From assembly GCF_900142985.1 (NCBI RefSeq), contig NZ_LT670849.1, positions 2,046,001 to 2,110,000 of the forward strand: DNA of 64,000 nt, in the 5' to 3' direction. The translations under genes were made by a program, and so were the position numbers. The stretch is from Bradyrhizobium erythrophlei. Lineage in GTDB: Bacteria; Pseudomonadota; Alphaproteobacteria; Rhizobiales; Xanthobacteraceae. How positions within the stretch are numbered: the first letter of the stretch is position 1; every line of letters starts with the position of its first letter. This document shows, piece after piece, positions 51,148 through 60,684 of this stretch. Under the pieces are notes generated by a model. It did not search any database, was not told the origin of the DNA, and saw only the letters and a list, made by a program, of their open reading frames with translations.

Positions 51148-53364
51148 TCATGACGCCTTGGCTCGCGGACTGAACGACATCCCGCCCGCCTGCGGGTCTC
51201 CTTCGCTCATTCCAAACAGCTGCGTAACGCGTTCGAGGCGGGTGGCGGTTTCACCGGAAATTTCGCCGACGACCGAGAGCACCTCACGGATCGCGGCAAT
51301 GGCAGCGCGACGCAGTTCCATGTCATCCGGCAGCATTTTTGGAATCGCAGTCAGGCTTGCCTCCTGGTCGAGGATCAGCATGAAGAATTGTTCGCGCACC
51401 AGGGTCTTGAACTGCGAAAGTGTGAGGCGTGACGCTTCATCTTCCTTTCGCATCCGGCGTAACGCCTCGAGGCTTCGCTCGTCGAACATGCCACGCGTCA
51501 TGCCGACATAGAGCAATGCGCGAATCCAGCATTCCCTGAGACCGCCACTTCCAATTCCTGCCTTCAGTTCGGCAATGCGCGCGTCGAGAAGCTTGCGATG
51601 CTCGGCGGACATTTCGGGTACTGGCGACGGGTCGGCATTCGGATCGATACCGACCGCAGCCTGCAGCGCGGGCGAGCCATATATCGAAAGGAAGAGCGAC
51701 TCGCTCATGGCCTCCTGGGTATCCCGCCACTTGTCGAGGACATTAACGATGGTTTCGGAGACGATCTGCTGGGCCTTGAGGAACGGATTGTCCTTGGCGG
51801 CCGGCTTCCTGTGCTCACGGACGGCCTCAGCCTCCGTTGCCACCGCCTTCATCACGGGCGTGTCGCGGCCGAAGGCCTCATATCCCGCGCGCAACGGATG
51901 CAAATTGCGCATCCACTCTGCAGGATGCAATGCAGCGAGGGCGCGAACCCAGGGTTGGACAAAACTGCGGTAGTTGGAAAGATTGATTTCCGACACGCGC
52001 TTGGCGGTGGCGAACCGTCGCTCGTCGTCGAGCGAATTACCTCCCATTGCGCGGAGATCGTCGAGCGTACGCTGCTCGCAGCGCATGATCCAGTTGCCGC
52101 CGACCAGATCGGCATGAGCGTTGTCCGCTGACTTTGCTGTGAAGGTCGCCTCATAGAGGCCAGGCGGCAGTACATCGATCAGGTCGATATTGCTGGAAAA
52201 CTCGGCGTGCTCCTTCTTCGCGACGCCTCCGGATACGAAGATGCCGAGATGTCCGACGGTTTCATGAACCGTATAGACGATCATCTGGCCATAATACCTG
52301 ATCTCGTCGACGTTGCGATAGAGTTGGAGGATCCAGCCCAGAGCCTGCTGCGGGGGCGTGATGTTGTCGCCCTTGGAGCAGAACACCAAGATTGGCGAGC
52401 GGATCTTGCGGAGATCGACAACTTCTCCGTCGGAGGTCTTGATGCGGCCGGCGGCAAGATTATTGCCGACGAACAATTCGTCGACAATGAATTGAATCTC
52501 TTCGGCGTTCAGATTGACATGCCCGCCCCACCAGCGCTCGAATTCGAGATAGCGCTCGGCCTCGGTATCCACTTTGGAATATACATTGTATTGCTTGCTC
52601 CAGAGCGTATTCGACGGGTTCATGTTCTCGAAATTCTGCACAAGCCAGGCGCCGTCGAACTTGCCGCCGCCGAGATCACTGGTCAGCGCCGTCAGCCAGC
52701 TTCCGCCCAAGAGCCCGCCGGAATAACGCATCGGATTCTTGCCGCGAACGCCGGCCCAGTAGGACAACGGCGCGCCGGCAATGATCATCGGACCGAACAA
52801 TTCAGGCCGCAGCGATGCCAGGATCATCACGGCCCAGCCCGCCTGGCAGTTCCCAATCACACAAGGTTTTCCGTCGGCGTCCGGATGCAATGCAATGACT
52901 TTTTCGATGAAGGTACCTTCAGCCCGCGCGACGTCCCCGATGGTCTGTCCAGGCACCGGTTCCGGCGTGAAGCCGATGAAGTAACAGGGATGGCCGGCTT
53001 TCATCGCGACGCCGATTTCGCTGTCCGCCTTGAAACCGCCGATTCCCGGACCATGTCCAGCGCGCGGATCTACGACAACGAAGGGACGACGAGTAAGATC
53101 AATCTCTACGCCGCTCGGCGGCTTGACGCGTACCAGTCCATAATTCACCGGCCGTTCGAGATTTCTGCCGTCGGCGATCAGTTCGATCTCATAGTCGAGA
53201 ACATGCGGGACGGTTTCGGTCAGGTGGTCGCGGTACTGCTCGCCACGCCGGCGCATGACATCCATGAACAGGATGCTGCGTTGTCTGGTGTCCACCAGAT
53301 ATTCCAGGGCAGATGCAAACAAGCCGGGCATCGCGTTGTCAGGAATTGACGACTTTTCCATCAT
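51148..53364 (-). CDS. DUF3141 protein with PhaC-like alpha/beta-hydrolase fold
   Basis: 738 residues. The hydrolase core occupies about 65-430. The nucleophile elbow is VIGNCQAGWAVM, with Cys173 in the place of Ser, as in the G-x-C-x-G lipase box of polyhydroxyalkanoate synthases. Possible acid and His are near VFCSKGDNITPP and ETVGHLGIF. A helical C-terminal ~300 residues is specific to DUF3141. The function is unproven; acyl-CoA polymerisation, acyl transfer or thioesterase activity would fit the partners Pta, AckA and FabI. It is the first gene of the operon and has a FixK box 79.5 bp upstream. GGATGAAAAG precedes the ATG. Confidence 0.87.
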   Translation of the reverse strand: MMEKSSIPDNAMPGLFASALEYLVDTRQRSILFMDVMRRRGEQYRDHLTETVPHVLDYEIELIADGRNLERPVNYGLVRVKPPSGVEIDLTRRPFVVVDPRAGHGPGIGGFKADSEIGVAMKAGHPCYFIGFTPEPVPGQTIGDVARAEGTFIEKVIALHPDADGKPCVIGNCQAGWAVMILASLRPELFGPMIIAGAPLSYWAGVRGKNPMRYSGGLLGGSWLTALTSDLGGGKFDGAWLVQNFENMNPSNTLWSKQYNVYSKVDTEAERYLEFERWWGGHVNLNAEEIQFIVDELFVGNNLAAGRIKTSDGEVVDLRKIRSPILVFCSKGDNITPPQQALGWILQLYRNVDEIRYYGQMIVYTVHETVGHLGIFVSGGVAKKEHAEFSSNIDLIDVLPPGLYEATFTAKSADNAHADLVGGNWIMRCEQRTLDDLRAMGGNSLDDERRFATAKRVSEINLSNYRSFVQPWVRALAALHPAEWMRNLHPLRAGYEAFGRDTPVMKAVATEAEAVREHRKPAAKDNPFLKAQQIVSETIVNVLDKWRDTQEAMSESLFLSIYGSPALQAAVGIDPNADPSPVPEMSAEHRKLLDARIAELKAGIGSGGLRECWIRALLYVGMTRGMFDERSLEALRRMRKEDEASRLTLSQFKTLVREQFFMLILDQEASLTAIPKMLPDDMELRRAAIAAIREVLSVVGEISGETATRLERVTQLFGMSEGDPQAGGMSFSPRAKAS

Positions 53365-53436
53365 GACTTTTCATCCTCACGCCTGCTCACCCTCAAACCT
53401 GACCACTGGACGATGATCGCGCGCGGACGTGGACCC

Positions 53437-53450
53437 TTGATTTAGGTCAA
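53437..53450 (-). promoter_or_regulatory. FixK/FNR-type box (DUF3141-pta-ackA-fabI operon)
   Basis: TTGATTTAGGTCAA, one half perfect and the other GTCAA. The centre is 79.5 bp upstream of the ATG at 53364. It overlaps the last codons of the upstream permease gene. Confidence 0.7.
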
Positions 53451-54571
53451 GGCTTCACCTCGGCGTTCGCTTGACGCGGCATGACGACGTCGGCGGAATC
53501 GTCATGGCCCCAGGCCATCAGCAAGTCCCAGGCGACCGCCAGGATGATCGGACCGACAAACAAGCCGACGATTCCATGTGCGAGCGTCCCGCCCAAGACA
53601 CCCACAAAGATCACGAGTACGGGCGTGGACAGGCCGCGTCCCATCAGAAGCGGCTTGAGGGCGTTGTCGGAGAAGCCAACCAGCACCAGATAGATCGTGA
53701 TCAGGATTGCGGAACCCATATCCTTGGCCGTCCAGACCCAGATGATGACGGGCAGGAAAATGGGCGCTGATCCGATCTGCACGATACCGAGCACGAGCAC
53801 CGCAAAAGCCAGCACACCGGCGTGGGGCACACCAGCGATTTTCAGCCCTATTCCGGCAAGCAGCGACTGGAGCACAGCAACCCCGATAACGCCCTGCGCC
53901 ACCGTGCGGATCGTCGCACCGGCCAACGCCAAGAAATCAGCGCCCTGCCGCGGGACAATCCGGGTCAGCATGGTCCTGACTGAAGCTACGATCCGCGGTC
54001 CCGACGGGAGCAGGAAGCCTGCTATCACGACCGAAGCGAGGAATTTGAGCGTGCCAGTGCCAGCGCTGCCCGCGATCGCCAGGATCGTTCCCGCCATCGG
54101 TTTCAAATGCGGCGCCAGCTCGCGGATGGCGACCGCAAGATTCTCCGAGGCTTTTTTCCAGAGATCATGCAGTGGCACACCGACCAGCGGCCAATTACGG
54201 ACGCCCTCGGGCGGTGAAGGAATCGCGATGTCTCCAGTCGTCAATTCATCTGAAATATTTCGCAACCCGTCGACCAGACCAATACCAAGCCAGGTCGCGG
54301 GCCCGAGAAACACCGTCAGCATCGCAATGGTCATGACGATGGCCGCTACCCTTGGCCGATGGCCGAGATGTGCAGACAGCCAATCAAATGCGGGATTCAG
54401 TGCCACAGCCAGCACCGCGGCCCATGCCAGAACCGGAATGAACGGACGCAAGAGGACGAATGACCAGTAGATGAGGAAGGCCAGCAGTCCGAGGCGAATA
54501 GCGGTCCGGATCACGTCGTCGCCGGATCCGTCCTGTTGCAACATTCTCGAATGTGTGTCGCCTGCGTCCAT
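53447..54571 (-). CDS. AI-2E-type permease (PerM/TqsA family)
   Basis: 374 residues from MDAGDTHSR, with about eight hydrophobic segments. Typical AI-2E transporter features are the first segment pair (LLAFLIYWSFVLLRPFIPVL; LAWAAVLAVALNPAF), a long extracytoplasmic loop, and the later GVIGVAVLQSLLAGIGLKIAG and NALKPLLMGRGLSTPVLVI. Substrates in the family range from autoinducer-2 to Na+/H+; none can be assigned. An upstream in-frame ATG at 54601 would sit on the predicted transcription start, so I prefer 54571. It shares a perfectly symmetric FixK box with the divergent GNAT gene. Confidence 0.85.
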   Translation of the reverse strand: MDAGDTHSRMLQQDGSGDDVIRTAIRLGLLAFLIYWSFVLLRPFIPVLAWAAVLAVALNPAFDWLSAHLGHRPRVAAIVMTIAMLTVFLGPATWLGIGLVDGLRNISDELTTGDIAIPSPPEGVRNWPLVGVPLHDLWKKASENLAVAIRELAPHLKPMAGTILAIAGSAGTGTLKFLASVVIAGFLLPSGPRIVASVRTMLTRIVPRQGADFLALAGATIRTVAQGVIGVAVLQSLLAGIGLKIAGVPHAGVLAFAVLVLGIVQIGSAPIFLPVIIWVWTAKDMGSAILITIYLVLVGFSDNALKPLLMGRGLSTPVLVIFVGVLGGTLAHGIVGLFVGPIILAVAWDLLMAWGHDDSADVVMPRQANAEVKP

Positions 54572-54633
54572 TGCTCTCGCTGGCCTCTCGGTCCGGGGCA
54601 TCGAACCGTATTGGCAAGCCTGCTCTGCCGGGC

Positions 54634-54647
54634 TTGATCCAGATCAA
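54634..54647. promoter_or_regulatory. Shared FixK/FNR-type box between permease and GNAT genes
   Basis: TTGATCCAGATCAA, perfect consensus. The centre is 69.5 bp from the minus-strand start at 54571 and 69.5 bp from the plus-strand start at 54710, so one dimer could activate both. Confidence 0.82.
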
Positions 54648-54709
54648 GCAATGCAAAATGCCACGCGGCTCATCTCACCGACCGAAAGTCTTGCTTGGAG
54701 GTAGGCCCG

Positions 54710-55228
54710 ATGACGCCCGCCAACTATACTGTTCGCGAGCAGCTGCGCGATGGCCGGCCGCTTCTGATCCGTGCGCTGGAGCCGAACGACGAAGGTGACA
54801 TGCTCGCTGCAATCGACCGCACCAGCGCCGAGTCGCTGCAGCGCCGTTTCTTCGTCACCAAGCGCGGGTTTTCGGATAAAGAAAGAGCGTTCTTTATGAA
54901 CACAGACTTCGTCAATCACGTCGCACTGGTTGCCGTGATCGACGAGGACAGCGGACCTGCGATCGTCGGCGGCGGTCGCTACGTCGTGACCGGACCTGGC
55001 GAGGCTGAGGTCGCCTTTGTCGTGGTCGACGCCTTTCAGGGGCAAGGCATCGGCGCGCTGCTCACCCGACATCTCACGGGACTGGCGCGGGCCGCAGGAC
55101 TCAAGGAACTCGTTGCCGACGTGCTGCCGGAAAACATGGCTATGCGCAAAGTACTCGGCAAATTCGGCTTCCGGACCGCGCGTAGCCTGGACCCGCAGGT
55201 GGTCCATCTGACGCTGCCTCTCGTCTGA
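54710..55228 (+). CDS. GNAT-family acetyltransferase
   Basis: 172 residues from MTPANYTVREQLRDGRPLLI. The acetyl-CoA site is VVDAFQGQGIGALLTRHLTG (Q/R-x-x-G-x-G/A form), followed by VLPENMAMRKVLGKFGFR. The front resembles the acetyltransferase module of Pat/PatZ-type protein lysine acetyltransferases, in which a similar IRALEPNDE start is common; acetylation of a metabolic enzyme such as acyl-CoA synthetase is therefore possible but unproven. A GGAGG site precedes the ATG at 54710. It is driven by the shared box at 54634 and is convergent with the gene at 55235. Confidence 0.83.
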   Translation: MTPANYTVREQLRDGRPLLIRALEPNDEGDMLAAIDRTSAESLQRRFFVTKRGFSDKERAFFMNTDFVNHVALVAVIDEDSGPAIVGGGRYVVTGPGEAEVAFVVVDAFQGQGIGALLTRHLTGLARAAGLKELVADVLPENMAMRKVLGKFGFRTARSLDPQVVHLTLPLV

Positions 55229-55234
55229 ATGGAA

Positions 55235-55576
55235 CTAGTGTCGTCCAAGCAATGAGCGGCGATAGAGGTCCCGCCGCGCTTCCTTAAGGCACACAAAACT
55301 GCCGTGATGGCCGCTTCCATAAAGCTTCTGGCCGCTCAAATAATATTTGCGCTTCTTGAAATCGAGCCAAACGACCGTATCCGCGAGACAATGCAGTCGC
55401 GCCTGATCTTCGTATCGAAACAGGGTCATCGCTCGTGCGTCGGTCGACGACAGCACGACCATGAAGGCGACCGCAACGCCTAGCGGCCGGATCGCTTCAC
55501 GGCTTGAATATGCCGCCGGATGGTGCCGCCCCTCAGCCTGGCTGAGGCTGAAGGTCCCGATCTTCAAAATTCCCAT
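55235..55576 (-). CDS. Small exported protein with N-terminus derived from an AspT remnant
   Basis: 113 residues. The C-terminal ~60 residues (HCLADTVVWLDFKKRKYYLS; YGSGHHGSFVCLKEA) match a family of short exported proteins common in Bradyrhizobium that keep VVW, a Tyr-rich middle and two Cys. A hydrophobic stretch, LGVAVAFMVVLSSTDARA, looks like the signal peptide. The first 16 residues MGILKIGTFSLSQAEG come from a decayed AspT-like gene, so the real start may be later, for example the ATG at 55462. Function unknown. It lies downstream of aspT and is convergent with the GNAT gene. Confidence 0.6.
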   Translation of the reverse strand: MGILKIGTFSLSQAEGRHHPAAYSSREAIRPLGVAVAFMVVLSSTDARAMTLFRYEDQARLHCLADTVVWLDFKKRKYYLSGQKLYGSGHHGSFVCLKEARRDLYRRSLLGRH

Positions 55577-55653
55577 ACCGTAGCCTCGACGATCATAAGG
55601 AGCATCGCGAGCTCCGGATAGTGGACGAGAAACTGCTCCATCGAGGTCAACAT
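55529..55653 (-). pseudogene. N-terminal remnant of a second AspT-like transporter
   Basis: From the ATG at 55653 the frame reads MLTSMEQFLVHYPELAMLLM. The match then shifts frame and continues GYGMGILKIGTFSLSQAEG. The intact AspT upstream reads [18 protein letters not shown] followed by [17 protein letters not shown]. The order and spacing are the same, so this is the frameshifted start of a paralogue located right behind aspT. Its C-terminal counterpart may be the fragment at 41303-41419. Confidence 0.6.
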
Positions 55654-55667
55654 TGAGGGAGCTGCAG

Positions 55668-57359
55668 TTATGTCATCAGCATGACCAGCACCATTCCCCA
55701 TATGGTCAACAGCGTATTCCCAACCGCGTAAGTAACGGTATAGCCGAGCCCTGGGATCTGGCTCTTGGCACGGTCGTTGATCATGCCAAGGGAAGCGGTC
55801 GTGGTCCGCGCGCCGGAACAGCATCCGAGCACGATCGCGTCATGGAAGCGGAACACGTATTTTCCGACATACATAGCCAAGATCAGCGGTACCGTCGTCA
55901 CTGCAACGCCCCAGAGGAACAGGCTGAATCCCAGTTTCTGGAGCCCTGCGACAAATCCCGGTCCGGAGGCAATGCCGACCACCGCGATGAACATGTTCAG
56001 ACCGACCGAGTTCATAAACCACACGGTGGACGACGGAATTCGTCCAAAGGTCGGATGCACCGAACGCAGCCAACCGAAGAATAGCCCCGATATCAGCGCG
56101 CCGCCGGAAGTGGATAACGTGAGCGGCACGCTGCCGACCTTGTAGACCAGAGCGCCGACCAGGGCGCCGATGGCGATGGCTGCACCGATGAAGGCGACGT
56201 CGGCAACATCGGTCGCGCGGTCCGGGCGGCCCAGCATTTTCGTCGCGGCTGCTGTATCCGGCGTGCGTCCGACAAGGGTGACGATGTCACCACGGTTCAG
56301 TTTGGTCCCCGGCAGGATCGGAATGTCGGTGGCGATTGCTCCCCGAGTAATCTTACGCAGGAAGATACCGCGCGCCGACGGTGTTTTTGCCAATTCTTCC
56401 AGCGTCTTTCCGTCAACCTCCTTGCTGGTCACATAGACATCGACACCTTCGATCGGCACCGCCAACAGCTCACGATCGTCGACCTCTTCAGCCTGCTCGC
56501 CGATCAGTCTCACGAGCACGTCGCGCCGGCCCGCGACCGCCACGATATCGCCCGCATGGATCACTGTATCCGCCAGCGCCTCCTTGATCACGCCGTCCTG
56601 GCGAAGCCGCTGAATGAACACCCGCTGATCTGGAATCAGCGCCTCCGCCTCCTGTACCGTCTTGCCGACAGCCGGTCCTCTCTCACGGACACGGTAAGCC
56701 CGCAATTCGAACTGGTGCCAGGCTGTGCCGGGGCCACCCGTTTGCTTCTTGCCTCCGTGCTCCTCCTCGTAGCGCTTGCATGCGGCTTCCAGGTCGATCC
56801 CGAGCAACGCCGGGCCGAGTAACGCAAGGACGATAGCGGACCCGACCGTGCCAAAGATGTAGGTGACGGCATATGCGACCGGCATCGCGTCGAGCAGTTT
56901 CTTGCTTTCATCTGCCGGCAGACCGAGGCGATTGATGGCGTCTGTCGCAAGGCCCATCGATGCCGAGATCGTTTGCGATCCAGCATAGAGCCCGGTCGCC
57001 GAGCCGACGTCGTAACCGGCTATCTTCGCACCAAAGTAGGCGGCGCCGAGGCAGAACACGCAAACCACGGCCGCAAATATCGCCTGTGGAACACCATCCT
57101 GCGCGATACCGCGCACGAACTGCGGCCCCACTCCGTAGCCGATCGCGAACAGGAACATCAGGAAGAAGACCGGCTTGAGCGGACCAGAGATCGTGATCCC
57201 GATCTGGCCGATGATCACAGCGGCTATTAGCGTCGCGGTGACAGCACCAAGGCCAAGGCCTTTATAAGTGAACGAACCGAAATAATAGCCCAAGCCCAGG
57301 GAAAGGAAGATCGCGATTTCCGGATAGGTGCGAAGCGTCTGGAAGAACCAATCGATCAT
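55668..57359 (-). CDS. aspT: AspT-like aspartate:alanine exchanger
   Basis: 563 residues from [20 protein letters not shown]. The structure is two membrane blocks of about five helices each, separated by a cytosolic loop with two TrkA-C/RCK-like domains (about 205-375; [17 protein letters not shown], then [16 protein letters not shown]). The duplicated permease motifs are [16 protein letters not shown] and [18 protein letters not shown]. This is the AspT architecture: aspartate enters and alanine leaves, building proton-motive force when coupled to AspD. A GGGTGA site precedes the ATG at 57359. It diverges from aspD and has a FixK box 120 bp upstream. Confidence 0.9.
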   Translation of the reverse strand: MIDWFFQTLRTYPEIAIFLSLGLGYYFGSFTYKGLGLGAVTATLIAAVIIGQIGITISGPLKPVFFLMFLFAIGYGVGPQFVRGIAQDGVPQAIFAAVVCVFCLGAAYFGAKIAGYDVGSATGLYAGSQTISASMGLATDAINRLGLPADESKKLLDAMPVAYAVTYIFGTVGSAIVLALLGPALLGIDLEAACKRYEEEHGGKKQTGGPGTAWHQFELRAYRVRERGPAVGKTVQEAEALIPDQRVFIQRLRQDGVIKEALADTVIHAGDIVAVAGRRDVLVRLIGEQAEEVDDRELLAVPIEGVDVYVTSKEVDGKTLEELAKTPSARGIFLRKITRGAIATDIPILPGTKLNRGDIVTLVGRTPDTAAATKMLGRPDRATDVADVAFIGAAIAIGALVGALVYKVGSVPLTLSTSGGALISGLFFGWLRSVHPTFGRIPSSTVWFMNSVGLNMFIAVVGIASGPGFVAGLQKLGFSLFLWGVAVTTVPLILAMYVGKYVFRFHDAIVLGCCSGARTTTASLGMINDRAKSQIPGLGYTVTYAVGNTLLTIWGMVLVMLMT

Positions 57360-57472
57360 GATTTCACCCGTTCTTGCTCTGCTAAAGCATCGACACACAG
57401 CGGACCGAAAAACCAGCGACGAAACCTGAGGCTGGATCGGTCGATATCAGGCAACGCTTCACCGGCTGCCTC

Positions 57473-57486
57473 TTGATCTATGTCAA
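57473..57486 (-). promoter_or_regulatory. FixK/FNR-type box (aspT side)
   Basis: TTGATCTATGTCAA: one perfect half and one GTCAA half. The centre is 120.5 bp upstream of the aspT ATG, giving a longer leader than other units. Confidence 0.65.
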
Positions 57487-57607
57487 GCGCTTTCCGCGCC
57501 CCGCAGCTTCAAATTTCTGATCCGACGAAAAAGGAAATCGCCGCGTTGCGCCCTGGGACAACGAGTGGCGGGCGATCCGCGATGGCTCGGAGTGGAAGTT
57601 GGAGTGC

Positions 57608-57621
57608 TTGAGATAGATCAA
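57608..57621 (+). promoter_or_regulatory. FixK/FNR-type box (aspD side)
   Basis: TTGAGATAGATCAA: one mismatch in the left half (TTGAG), right half perfect. The centre is 97.5 bp before the aspD ATG at 57712. Confidence 0.6.
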
Positions 57622-57711
57622 AGGGGCCGGCTGGCCCCCGTGACGGGATCAGAAGGCGAAGGAGCCCGGTCGAGCTCCAATCCAACAGATTGCACAACTC
57701 GGGAGCGTTAG

Positions 57712-59343
57712 ATGGCCGATATCCTCACTTTGAAGAAATTCGAGGCGCTGAGCCCGTTCGAGATCAAAGACGAATTGATCAACCTGGCGAAGGCTACGTC
57801 CAAGAGGACGCAGAGCGCTTTCTTGAACGCTGGCCGCGGCAATCCAAACTGGATAGCCACAACACCGCGGGAAGGCTTTTTCCTTCTGGGGCAGTTCGCC
57901 ATCACCGAGAGCAAGCGTGTGATGAACCATTCGGCGGGCGTAGGCGGCATGCCACAAGCCAACGGCATCGCCGGACGATTTGAGGCGTGGCTCACAGAGC
58001 ACGCGAACATGCCCGGGGCGAGTTTCCTCTCAGCGATGCTCCCGTTTGCCGTTAAGAAATTCAGCTTCGAGCCCGATGCGTTTGTACACGAACTCGTCGA
58101 TTCTATCATCGGCGACAACTATCCGGTGCCCGATCGCATGCTGGTGCACAACGAACGCATCGTGCATGAATATCTGATGTGGGCTATGTGCGGCCAGCCG
58201 CGGCCCGCCGGCAAGTTCGATATCTACGCGGTTGAGGGCGGTACGGCCGCGATGTGCTATATCTTCAAGTCCCTGAAGGCCAACCGGTTGCTATTGCCGG
58301 GCGACACCATCGCGCTGGGTACACCGATCTTCACGCCGTACATCGAGATGACGCACCTCGAGGACTACGACCTCAAGGTCGTCCAGATCAGGGCGCCGCA
58401 GGAAAACCGCTTTCAATTCGCCGATGAGGAAATCAAGAAGCTGGAGGATCCGAAGATCAAGGCGTTCTTCGTTGTCAATCCCGCCAATCCCTCGGGCATG
58501 GGGCTGAGCCCCGAAACGATCATCAAGCTGACCAACCTGGTCAAGACCAAGCGTCCCGACTTGATGCTGCTGACTGACGATGTCTATGGAACATTCGTGC
58601 ATGGCTTCAGGTCGCTGCTCGGCGAACTCCCGCACAATACGATCGGCGTCTATTCCTATTCGAAGTATTTCGGCTGCACTGGATGGCGGCTTGGCACTAT
58701 CGCAATTCATGAGGACAACATCTTCGACAAGATGATAGCCAAGCTGCCCGACGCCGCCGTGAAGGCGCTCGACAAACGTTACGGCCCCCTGACCCTGGAG
58801 CCGCGCAAGCTCAAGATCATTGATCGCATCGTCGCCGACAGTCGGGATGTAGCGCTCAATCACACCGCGGGCCTGTCGCTACCGCAGCAGGTGATGATGA
58901 CGCTGTTCTCGCTTGTGGAAATGATGGACGATCAGAAGGCTTATCAAGCCGCGTGCATGGAAATCGTACATAAGCGTTTGGGGGCGTTGCTCGACGGCCT
59001 CGGCCTGGCCGATAAACTAAACCCGAATCCTAACTACGACGCCTATTACGGGCTGATTGATTTCGAGTTCTGGGCGCGAAAGAACATCGGCGATGCTGCG
59101 GTCGACCACCTGAAGAAACATGTCCATCCGCTGGACTTGGCGTTTCGGCTAGCCGAAGCCCACGGGATCGTGCTGCTGAACGGCGGCGGATTCGACGCCC
59201 CGGAATGGTCGCTCCGTGTTTCGTTGGCAAACCTGCCGGACGACGTCTACGACGACATCGGACGCGGCGTTCGAGCAATTGCACGAGGCTACCGAGATAC
59301 ATACGAGGCCTCACACGGGAACGGCGGAGCCAGCCGCCGATAG
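57712..59343 (+). CDS. aspD: Aspartate 4-decarboxylase / aspartate aminotransferase (bifunctional)
   Basis: 543 residues, the size of AspD (about 530). It is a fold-type I PLP enzyme: FVVNPANPSGMGLSPETI, the cofactor Asp in LLTDDVYGTFVHGF and Schiff-base Lys318 in YSYSKYFGCTGWRLG. The long N-terminal arm with LNAGRGNPNWIATTPREGFF is typical of AspD and absent from ordinary aminotransferases. It converts L-aspartate to L-alanine and CO2, consuming a proton in the cytosol. With AspT this forms a decarboxylation/exchange cycle that gives proton-motive force and raises pH. HdeD follows after 118 bp on the same strand. Confidence 0.94.
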   Translation: MADILTLKKFEALSPFEIKDELINLAKATSKRTQSAFLNAGRGNPNWIATTPREGFFLLGQFAITESKRVMNHSAGVGGMPQANGIAGRFEAWLTEHANMPGASFLSAMLPFAVKKFSFEPDAFVHELVDSIIGDNYPVPDRMLVHNERIVHEYLMWAMCGQPRPAGKFDIYAVEGGTAAMCYIFKSLKANRLLLPGDTIALGTPIFTPYIEMTHLEDYDLKVVQIRAPQENRFQFADEEIKKLEDPKIKAFFVVNPANPSGMGLSPETIIKLTNLVKTKRPDLMLLTDDVYGTFVHGFRSLLGELPHNTIGVYSYSKYFGCTGWRLGTIAIHEDNIFDKMIAKLPDAAVKALDKRYGPLTLEPRKLKIIDRIVADSRDVALNHTAGLSLPQQVMMTLFSLVEMMDDQKAYQAACMEIVHKRLGALLDGLGLADKLNPNPNYDAYYGLIDFEFWARKNIGDAAVDHLKKHVHPLDLAFRLAEAHGIVLLNGGGFDAPEWSLRVSLANLPDDVYDDIGRGVRAIARGYRDTYEASHGNGGASRR

Positions 59344-59461
59344 ACCGCAAGGCCGCGCCTGATCTTGTGCGCCAGATTTAGAGACGGCTCGTTTGTCCGG
59401 CAATGCGGGCCGTCTCGTTGCTCTTGGCACGTCGGGCACAGTACTGGGCGGGAGGACAAGC

Positions 59462-60070
59462 ATGCCGATCATATCGAACACCGTACTAAGACTTTCATCC
59501 AGTACAGACACAGCGCCATTGCGGGCCAAATGGCATTGGATAGTAGCCCTTGGCCTCATCTATCTCATCGCAGGATCTGTTGCACTGGGCAGCGTCGTAT
59601 TGGCGACGGTCGCTAGTGTTTTTCTTGTTGGCATCATGATGATTGTGGCCGGCATTGCCGAGATCATCAACGCTTTCCAGCTCAAAGGCTGGAGCAAGTT
59701 CCTGATCTGGATCCTGCTCGGCGCCCTCTACGTCTTTGCAGGTTTTGCGACTTTTGAAAATCCGCTGCTTGCGGCTGCCGTGCTCACGCTGGTCCTGGGC
59801 ATGGCCATGATCGCTTCCGGCCTGGTGCGGATATTCCTCGCCCTCAGTATGAAGCGCGAAAGCCCTTGGGTATGGCTCCTGCTGTCGAGCCTTGTGACCA
59901 TGCTGCTCGGATTTTTGATCATCGCACACTGGCCAGTTAGTGGCGTTTACGCGCTCGGCATATTTCTGGGCGTCGACCTGATGATAGCGGGCGCGACGTG
60001 GGTCAGTCTCGGTCTTGCTCTGCGTCGCGGCAACGCCCGTCTGCCAGCGCGCGCTCGAACGGCGGGATGA
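59462..60070 (+). CDS. hdeD: HdeD-family acid-resistance membrane protein (DUF308)
   Basis: 202 residues from MPIISNTVLRL, with six hydrophobic segments in pairs. Family features are WHWIVALGLIYLIAGSVAL, the GIAEIINAFQLKGWSKFL loop, then LLGALYVFAGFATFENPLLA and AHWPVSGVYALGIFLGVDLM. HdeD is an inner-membrane protein linked to acid resistance at high cell density in E. coli; the mechanism is unknown. The ATG at 59462 has GGGAGGA just before it. It is probably co-transcribed with aspD, making an acid-stress set AspT-AspD-HdeD. Confidence 0.87.
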   Translation: MPIISNTVLRLSSSTDTAPLRAKWHWIVALGLIYLIAGSVALGSVVLATVASVFLVGIMMIVAGIAEIINAFQLKGWSKFLIWILLGALYVFAGFATFENPLLAAAVLTLVLGMAMIASGLVRIFLALSMKRESPWVWLLLSSLVTMLLGFLIIAHWPVSGVYALGIFLGVDLMIAGATWVSLGLALRRGNARLPARARTAG

Positions 60071-60273
60071 TTTGGTTTTCGAGATCGTCCCGCCGCCCTG
60101 GCGGTTGCGATGCTTGGTCATTGGCTTGGTGAACAAGCGCCTGCTGATCTGCCGATGGCTGCCGCGATAGGCAACGCAAACCGGCGCGTATCAGGGATGA
60201 GCCGCTTCGCAGACAAGGCTGCCTCGATCCTCTCCGTGATTTTTTCTTGATAGGTGCGGCATCGGGGTCGGGC

Positions 60274-60287
60274 TTGATCCAGATCAA
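60274..60287. promoter_or_regulatory. Orphan FixK/FNR-type box
   Basis: TTGATCCAGATCAA, identical to the boxes at 25752 and 54634, with no recognisable protein gene at the normal distance on either strand. Confidence 0.65.
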
Positions 60288-60670
60288 TACTGCTGGGAAC
60301 CAGCCATGGTGCGGCTAGCATGCGGCACGTGCGATCAGGCCAGCGCGGCAGCTCTTGCAAGACGGCCTGCACTCCGACGAGGCGGCCCCTTGCGGTTCAA
60401 CCCTCCATAAAGCAGGGTCGCCTCGTTGGATGAGCGTCACTTCTCCTCGGTACCGGTCGTGCGAAAGAGAAGCGATCCCGGCACGGGTGGGAACCGGGGT
60501 CGCTGGCTACGTCGCTACGTTCAATGTCGGGGGTCGACAAGCAAACGCACGCGTTATTCAACACGAACCTTGCCGGCTGGCGCAATTGTCCCAAGGTGCA
60601 ATATGTGTCTAGCGTAGTCAGCCGCTGGCATCTGCAACCTGGTCTAAGAGCGGCGCCTTCAGCGGACACC

Positions 60671-60684
60671 TTGACGCAAATCAA
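60671..60684 (+). promoter_or_regulatory. FixK/FNR-type box (small Cys-rich protein)
   Basis: TTGACGCAAATCAA, left half TTGAC and right half perfect. The centre is 61.5 bp before the ATG at 60739. Confidence 0.65.

Larger units (their letters stand above)
57360..57711. other. Divergent aspT/aspD promoter region
   Basis: 352 bp containing two FixK-type boxes, at 57473-57486 and 57608-57621, 135 bp apart, one suitably placed for each gene. No coding sequence is seen. Confidence 0.6.
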
